From positions 1-26,193 of the forward strand of contig NZ_CAKPXS010000022.1 of assembly GCF_934202235.1 (NCBI RefSeq): a DNA stretch of 26,193 bases, given 5' to 3'. Below the pieces are notes generated by a model that had not been told where the DNA came from, did no database searches, and worked only from the letters and a program-made list of their open reading frames with translations. The position numbers were made by a program, and so were the translations under genes. Shown here one piece after another: positions 22,131 to 26,193 of this stretch. Source of the stretch: an uncultured Limosilactobacillus sp. (GTDB lineage Bacteria > Bacillota > Bacilli > Lactobacillales > Lactobacillaceae). Each line of letters opens with the position of its first letter. Within the stretch, counting starts at the first letter, position 1.

Positions 22131-24929
22131 ATGCGGGTTAAAGATACTTTAAATCTTGGCAAGACCAAGTTCCCCATGCGTGGTAAGTTGCCCAAAACCG
22201 AGGGTAACCGCGAAAAAGTATGGGAAGAAAACAAGGTCTACGAACAGCGGCAAAAACTAAACCAGGGGAAACCGAGCTTTGTGCTCCACGATGGTCCGCC
22301 ATACGCTAACGGTAATATCCACGTTGGTCACGCGATGAACAAGATTAGTAAGGACTTCATTGTTCGTTTTAAGTCGATGACAGGCTACCGGGCCCCATAC
22401 GTTCCTGGCTGGGATACTCATGGTTTGCCGATTGAACACCAGTTGACGAAGGCCGGTTATGATCGCAAGAAAATGTCGACGACCGAATTCCGTGACCTTT
22501 GTCGACAGTACGCCTTAGAACAGGTCCAAAAACAGATGGCCGGCTTTAAGCGGCTTGGTGTCTCTGGCGACTGGGAGCACCCTTATCTGACGTTAAACAA
22601 GGAATTTGAAGCGGCCCAGATTAAGGTCTTTGGCGCCTTTGCAAAGAAGGGGCTCTTGTACCAGGCGAAAAAGCCAGTTTACTGGTCATGGTCATCTGAA
22701 TCAGCCCTGGCAGAAGCCGAAGTTGAATACCATGATGTGGTAGCCAAGACGGCCTTCTTCGTTGAACAGGTGAAGGATGGCAAGGGTGTCTTGGACAACA
22801 ACACGTTCCTTGTTGTTTGGACGACCACCCCATGGACAATTCCCGCATCGGAAGCCGTTGCTGTCAATGCTGACTTTGACTACGTGGTGGTCAAGCCAGC
22901 AGGTAGTGACCGTCAATTTGTCGTGGCGGCCACCTTGCTGGATAAGCTGGCCACGAAGTTTGGCTGGGAAGATTATGACCTGGTTAAGCACGTTGCCGGC
23001 AAAGACCTGGAGGGGATTACAACGGCCCATCCGTACCTGGACCGGGACCTGCTCGTCGGACTAGCTGATTACGTGACGGCAGATACCGGGACCGGCCTTG
23101 TCCACACTGCTCCAGGCTACGGGGATGATGACTACCACTTCGGACTGAAGTACAAGTTGCCAATCTTTGCGCCAATGACTGACCAGGGAATCCTGACGAA
23201 GGAAAACGGTCTTGAATTTGACGGGGTCTTCTACCAAAAGGCTGACGATATTTCGCTCAAGTTGCTGAAGGAGCATGACGCGCTCCTGTTGCAGGAGCCA
23301 CTGAAGCACTCCTACCCATTTGACTGGCGGACAAAGAAGCCGATTGTTTTCCGAGCAACCGACCAGTGGTTTGTTTCCATCGACAAGATGCGTGATCAGA
23401 TCCTCAAGGCGGTTGACGAAGTGAAGTACAAGCCGGACTGGGGGAAGGTTCGTCTTTATAACATGCTCAAGGACCGTGGCGACTGGGTCATCTCTCGTCA
23501 ACGGGTCTGGGGTGTGCCGCTGCCAATCTTCTACGCTGAAGACGGCACCCCGATCATGGAAGAAGAAACGATCAACCACGTTTCTGACCTCTTCCGGAAA
23601 TATGGCTCCAACATCTGGTTTGAGCGTGACGCGAAGGACCTCCTGCCAAAGGGCTACAGCAATGAACACTCGCCAAATGGTAAGTTCACCAAGGAAACCG
23701 ACATCATGGATGTCTGGTTTGATTCCGGTTCATCTCACCAGGGAGTCTTGGCAGAACGGCCGGACTTAACTTACCCGGCCGACCTGTACCTGGAAGGTTC
23801 TGACCAATACCGGGGCTGGTTTAACTCCAGCCTGATCACGAGTGTTGTGGTTAGTGGTCACGCACCGTACAAGCAGATCGTTAGTCAGGGCTTTACCCTT
23901 GATAAGCGTGGTAACAAGATGAGTAAGTCAATGGGTAACGTCATCGACCCTGCCAAGGTTGTTGACCAGATGGGAGCCGAAATTATCCGTTTGTGGGTAA
24001 TGAGTGTTGATACCAGTGCTGACGTGCGGGTTTCGATGGGGAGTTTCCAACAAATTTCGGAAGCTTACCGGAAGATCCGGAACACTTTCCGCTTCCTATT
24101 AGCCAATGTTGGCGACTTTGATCCTGCAAAGGACCGGGTTGATTATGATAAGCTGGAAGCTATCGACCAGTACATGGAGGTGACCTTCAACCACTTCTTG
24201 GCTGACATGCGGAAGAAGATGGATGATTATGACTACTTAAGTGCCTACAAGATGCTGATTAACTTTGTGAACAACGAGCTGTCTGCCTTCTACATGAACG
24301 TTGCTAAGGATGTTCTCTACATCGAAGCGGAGGACTCGCCGGTTCGGCGGTCCATGCAGACTGTCTTCTACGACATCTTAGACGGTCTGGTGAAGTTGCT
24401 AACACCAATTTTGCCGCACACAACAGAAGAGGTTTGGCAATACATGGACGGTACTGAGCAAGAATTTGTTCAGCTAACCAATATTCCAGAGCCACAGCAC
24501 TTCGACGGTGAAGAAGAACTAGTCGCCAACTGGGATCAGTTCATGGAGATTCGCTCCCACGTTCTGAAGGGACTGGAAGAAGCCCGGAATAACAAGGTTA
24601 TTGGGAAGTCGCTCGAGGCCCAAGCCGACCTGTACTTAACCGCTAACCAGCAAGCCTTACTCAAGAAGTTGGACGCCAACATTAAGCAAGTTCTTGGTGT
24701 TTCAGCGCTGACCATTCATGATGCTGATGACAAGCCGGCTGATGCGGTCGAGTTTAACGACCAGGTGGCGGTAAAGATTACTGCTGCCCCTGGTGAAGTT
24801 TGCCAGCGTTGCCGGATGACGACGGAAGATGTCGGTAATGATCCAGCATACCCGCAACTGTGTGCGCGTTGTGCAAAGATTGTTCGCGATAATTTTCCGG
24901 AAACCGTGAATGAGGGATTAGAAAAATAG
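22131..24929 (+). CDS. ileS: Isoleucyl-tRNA synthetase
   Basis: Charges tRNA-Ile in the cytoplasm; a 932-residue class Ia synthetase. The HIGH-type motif is HVGH at residues 64-67, inside LHDGPPYANGNIHVGHAMNK, and KMSKS is at 596-600. The editing domain with TTPWTIPASEAVAV and TGLVHTAPGYGDDDY is intact. A C-terminal zinc site is formed by C891, C894, C911 and C914. AAAGGAAG (22117-22124) overlaps the approach to ATG 22125, so ATG 22131 with proper spacing and the conserved start MRVKDTLNLGKTKFPMRG is preferred. Regulated by the T-box upstream and ended by a terminator. Confidence 0.97.
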   Translation: MRVKDTLNLGKTKFPMRGKLPKTEGNREKVWEENKVYEQRQKLNQGKPSFVLHDGPPYANGNIHVGHAMNKISKDFIVRFKSMTGYRAPYVPGWDTHGLPIEHQLTKAGYDRKKMSTTEFRDLCRQYALEQVQKQMAGFKRLGVSGDWEHPYLTLNKEFEAAQIKVFGAFAKKGLLYQAKKPVYWSWSSESALAEAEVEYHDVVAKTAFFVEQVKDGKGVLDNNTFLVVWTTTPWTIPASEAVAVNADFDYVVVKPAGSDRQFVVAATLLDKLATKFGWEDYDLVKHVAGKDLEGITTAHPYLDRDLLVGLADYVTADTGTGLVHTAPGYGDDDYHFGLKYKLPIFAPMTDQGILTKENGLEFDGVFYQKADDISLKLLKEHDALLLQEPLKHSYPFDWRTKKPIVFRATDQWFVSIDKMRDQILKAVDEVKYKPDWGKVRLYNMLKDRGDWVISRQRVWGVPLPIFYAEDGTPIMEEETINHVSDLFRKYGSNIWFERDAKDLLPKGYSNEHSPNGKFTKETDIMDVWFDSGSSHQGVLAERPDLTYPADLYLEGSDQYRGWFNSSLITSVVVSGHAPYKQIVSQGFTLDKRGNKMSKSMGNVIDPAKVVDQMGAEIIRLWVMSVDTSADVRVSMGSFQQISEAYRKIRNTFRFLLANVGDFDPAKDRVDYDKLEAIDQYMEVTFNHFLADMRKKMDDYDYLSAYKMLINFVNNELSAFYMNVAKDVLYIEAEDSPVRRSMQTVFYDILDGLVKLLTPILPHTTEEVWQYMDGTEQEFVQLTNIPEPQHFDGEEELVANWDQFMEIRSHVLKGLEEARNNKVIGKSLEAQADLYLTANQQALLKKLDANIKQVLGVSALTIHDADDKPADAVEFNDQVAVKITAAPGEVCQRCRMTTEDVGNDPAYPQLCARCAKIVRDNFPETVNEGLEK

Positions 24930-24964
24930 TTATTAGATACTAGCCAGTGTCTACTTTAAAATTA

Positions 24965-25001
24965 ACGGCTGCTTTCTCACAGGGGAGGCGGCCGTTTTTT
25001 T
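24965..25001 (+). terminator. Terminator after ileS
   Basis: ACGGCTGC (24965-24972) pairs with GCGGCCGT (24988-24995) with one wobble pair, and T residues run to 25001. It lies 36 bases after the ileS stop. Confidence 0.85.
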
Positions 25002-25013
25002 AACCGCTGAGAA

Positions 25014-25043
25014 ATGACATGGACCACCGTCACGGTGTAAAAT
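25014..25043 (+). promoter_or_regulatory. Promoter and dyad operator candidate for the cold-shock-domain gene
   Basis: ATGACA (25014-25019), an 18-base spacer, then TAAAAT (25038-25043). The spacer holds a perfect dyad, CACCG-TCA-CGGTG (25025-25037), placed where a repressor could block polymerase. Confidence 0.55.
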
Positions 25044-25072
25044 AAGACGATAACAATCCGGGAGGCAGAAAA

Positions 25073-25276
25073 ATGTTAGCAGGAACCGTTAAGCAGTATG
25101 ACCAACAAAAGGGTTGGGGGTTTATCACAATCCCTCATGAGGAAGAAGTGTACGTCCATGCCCGGGGAATTATGCCTGCTGACCGTCAACGGTTACGGAC
25201 GGGGGATCGGGTTTCCTTGGTAGTAATTCAAGGACAGCGTGGGCCACAGGCAGCGCGCGTCAGGATTCTTCGCTAA
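25073..25276 (+). CDS. Diverged cold-shock-domain protein
   Basis: A 67-residue single OB-fold protein of the CspA family, expected to bind single-stranded RNA or DNA. RNP1 is recognisable as KGWGFI and RNP2 as VYVHARGI. The family ending GPQAARV is present. Compared with typical Csp (KGFGFI, VFVHFSAI) the RNP2 aromatic after VH is replaced by alanine. The protein is also rich in arginine, so binding may differ from classic cold-shock chaperones. GGGAGG (25060-25065) precedes the ATG. It starts a probable operon with the NUDIX gene 14 bases downstream. Confidence 0.88.
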   Translation: MLAGTVKQYDQQKGWGFITIPHEEEVYVHARGIMPADRQRLRTGDRVSLVVIQGQRGPQAARVRILR

Positions 25277-25290
25277 GGGGAGTGAAGCTG

Positions 25291-25845
25291 ATGAACTTTA
25301 AGGAAGTACCGGTTAGCTGCAAGAACGTCTTCCATGGTCACTTGATTGACGTGGAAGTCGAGCAGGTTAAAACACCTGCCGGTCAGCTTGCTCAACGAGA
25401 AATTGTTCGGCATGCCAAGGCTGTTTGCTTACTGGTGGTCAATAAAGAGGGGCAATTTGCCGTTGTCAAGCAGTGGCGCGAACCGATTGCGACGACCACT
25501 TTAGAAATTCCCGCTGGCAAGGTGGATGAACGAGATGGTGGGTCTTCACTACACGCTGCTCAACGGGAGCTGAATGAAGAAACGCGGCTAAGCGCAAAGC
25601 AGCTTACTCGTATCTGCGGTTTTCATAGCTCAGTCGGTTTTTCTGATGAATACTTGACCATGTACCTGGCCACAGACCTCTCGCCAGTTAAGAAACAGCT
25701 CCCTCAGGATCCCGATGAACAGTTAAGTCTGCAATGGCTGACGGTCGAGCAGGGATTGCAAATGATCGACAGTGGGCAGGTCACCGATGCAAAAACGATT
25801 ATGGCAATCTACTATCTGAAAGGGCATTGTGATGAACAACGATAA
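25291..25845 (+). CDS. NUDIX hydrolase (ADP-ribose pyrophosphatase type)
   Basis: A 184-residue NUDIX protein, predicted to hydrolyse ADP-ribose or related nucleotide sugars. The N-terminal dimerisation strands (VFHGHLIDVEVEQVKTPAG) and VVKQWREP before EIPAGK are typical of the ADPRase group. The Nudix box ends RELNEETRL with its catalytic glutamates kept, but it has about two extra residues before REL, and R replaces the usual glycine. ATG 25291 is 8 bases from AAGGGGAG (25275-25282); the GTG at 25282 overlaps that site. Its 3' end overlaps the next gene by 14 bases. Confidence 0.92.
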   Translation: MNFKEVPVSCKNVFHGHLIDVEVEQVKTPAGQLAQREIVRHAKAVCLLVVNKEGQFAVVKQWREPIATTTLEIPAGKVDERDGGSSLHAAQRELNEETRLSAKQLTRICGFHSSVGFSDEYLTMYLATDLSPVKKQLPQDPDEQLSLQWLTVEQGLQMIDSGQVTDAKTIMAIYYLKGHCDEQR

Positions 25846-26191
25846 TAATCAATTCGGGACTGATGAACACCTCACGCGGACGCAATACCGTCGTCAGATG
25901 AAGCATCGGCGGGGGTTGTTTGGCCACCACCAAAATGAGGATGTATCGAGTGAAGGTCAACAGTCGTCACATGACGACTTAGACGCACAGCCGACTCCTG
26001 AACCAGCTGCGGCAACCGCGCAAATGAACGATGAATCGCCGACCCCTAACCGGGCTGCTAGCGTAGCGATGGACCAAGAAGCGGTGGCGGAAGAAAAAAG
26101 TCAGCGCTTAGCCAGGAAATTAAACATCGTCATTGCGGTTTTGGTGGCGCTAATTGTGGTCGTTTATTTAGTTTTATTTTTTGTGGGATAA
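25832..26191 (+). CDS. Unrecognised C-terminally anchored membrane protein
   Basis: A 119-residue protein I do not recognise by function. Residues up to about 30 are N/Q/R rich with a basic patch (RTQYRRQMKHRRG). The next 55 residues are acidic, P, A, Q and S rich and probably disordered. The last 25 residues (VIAVLVALIVVVYLVLFFV) form one membrane helix, giving a tail-anchored or single-pass topology with the bulk in the cytoplasm. AAAGGG overlaps the end of the NUDIX gene and ATG 25832 overlaps that gene by 14 bases; GTG 25829 is an alternative. TAA at 26189-26191 closes it, so it is complete. Coupled translation with the NUDIX gene is likely. Confidence 0.75.
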   Translation: MNNDNNQFGTDEHLTRTQYRRQMKHRRGLFGHHQNEDVSSEGQQSSHDDLDAQPTPEPAAATAQMNDESPTPNRAASVAMDQEAVAEEKSQRLARKLNIVIAVLVALIVVVYLVLFFVG

Positions 26192-26193
26192 GG

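Noticed and set aside
23061..23669. 202-residue frame antisense to ileS
   Set aside because: Shadow of codon usage in ileS: no ribosome site or promoter seen, and no recognisable domain.
1..26193. Mobile elements, CRISPR arrays, defence or phage genes, tRNA or rRNA genes
   Set aside because: Reading both strands showed none: gene order is the conserved core order of Lactobacillaceae with no transposase, integrase, repeat-spacer array or cloverleaf sequence.

Overview
The window is chromosomal core sequence from a lactic acid bacterium. Close protein family matches (DUF4044, DUF3397, a SepF/YlmG/YlmH/DivIVA tail, an ileS T-box, a Bacillus-type yjbH/yjbM/yjbN/yjbO block) and a G+C content that looks close to half by eye point to the Lactobacillaceae. 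A G+C-balanced Limosilactobacillus-like species is my best guess; I cannot confirm the species without a search.

Region 1 (1-3334) holds a stress and nucleotide block. A YjbH/SpxH-type DsbA-fold protein reads leftward, and a tightly overlapping RelQ (small alarmone synthetase) - NAD kinase - RluD-type pseudouridine synthase operon reads rightward. It ends at a hairpin shared with a convergent 6-phosphogluconolactonase-type gene (3357-4391).

Region 2 (4400-7504) starts at divergent promoters. The rightward one drives a leader that contains an intrinsic terminator, then trmL (tRNA wobble 2'-O-methyltransferase) and ftsK/spoIIIE. The leader looks like an attenuator or a small RNA gene.

Region 3 (7504-8314) carries a long bidirectional terminator, a 39-residue DUF4044 membrane peptide on the minus strand, and a DUF3397 membrane protein followed by its own terminator.

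Region 4 (8335-21848) is a complete Gram-positive dcw (division and cell wall) cluster: mraZ, rsmH, ftsL, pbp2x-type ftsI, mraY, murD, murG, divIB, ftsA, ftsZ, sepF, ylmG, ylmH, divIVA. Phased GTGG repeats overlap the mraZ promoter and look like MraZ operator boxes. An internal extended -10 promoter precedes ftsA, and a strong hairpin separates ftsZ from sepF.

Region 5 (21859-26193) has an isoleucine T-box riboswitch enclosed by a perfect 14-bp inverted repeat, then ileS and its terminator. A diverged cold-shock-domain gene follows, with a dyad in its promoter, then a NUDIX ADP-ribose pyrophosphatase-type gene and an unrecognised C-terminally anchored membrane protein.

The genes work together in septal peptidoglycan synthesis (MraY, MurD, MurG, PBP2x), divisome assembly (FtsA, FtsZ, SepF, FtsL, DivIB, DivIVA) and chromosome segregation (FtsK). 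I saw no phage, insertion sequence, CRISPR array, defence island or obviously new multigene system. What deserves a second look is regulatory: the trmL leader, the T-box-flanking repeat, the mraZ operator array and the small membrane peptides.
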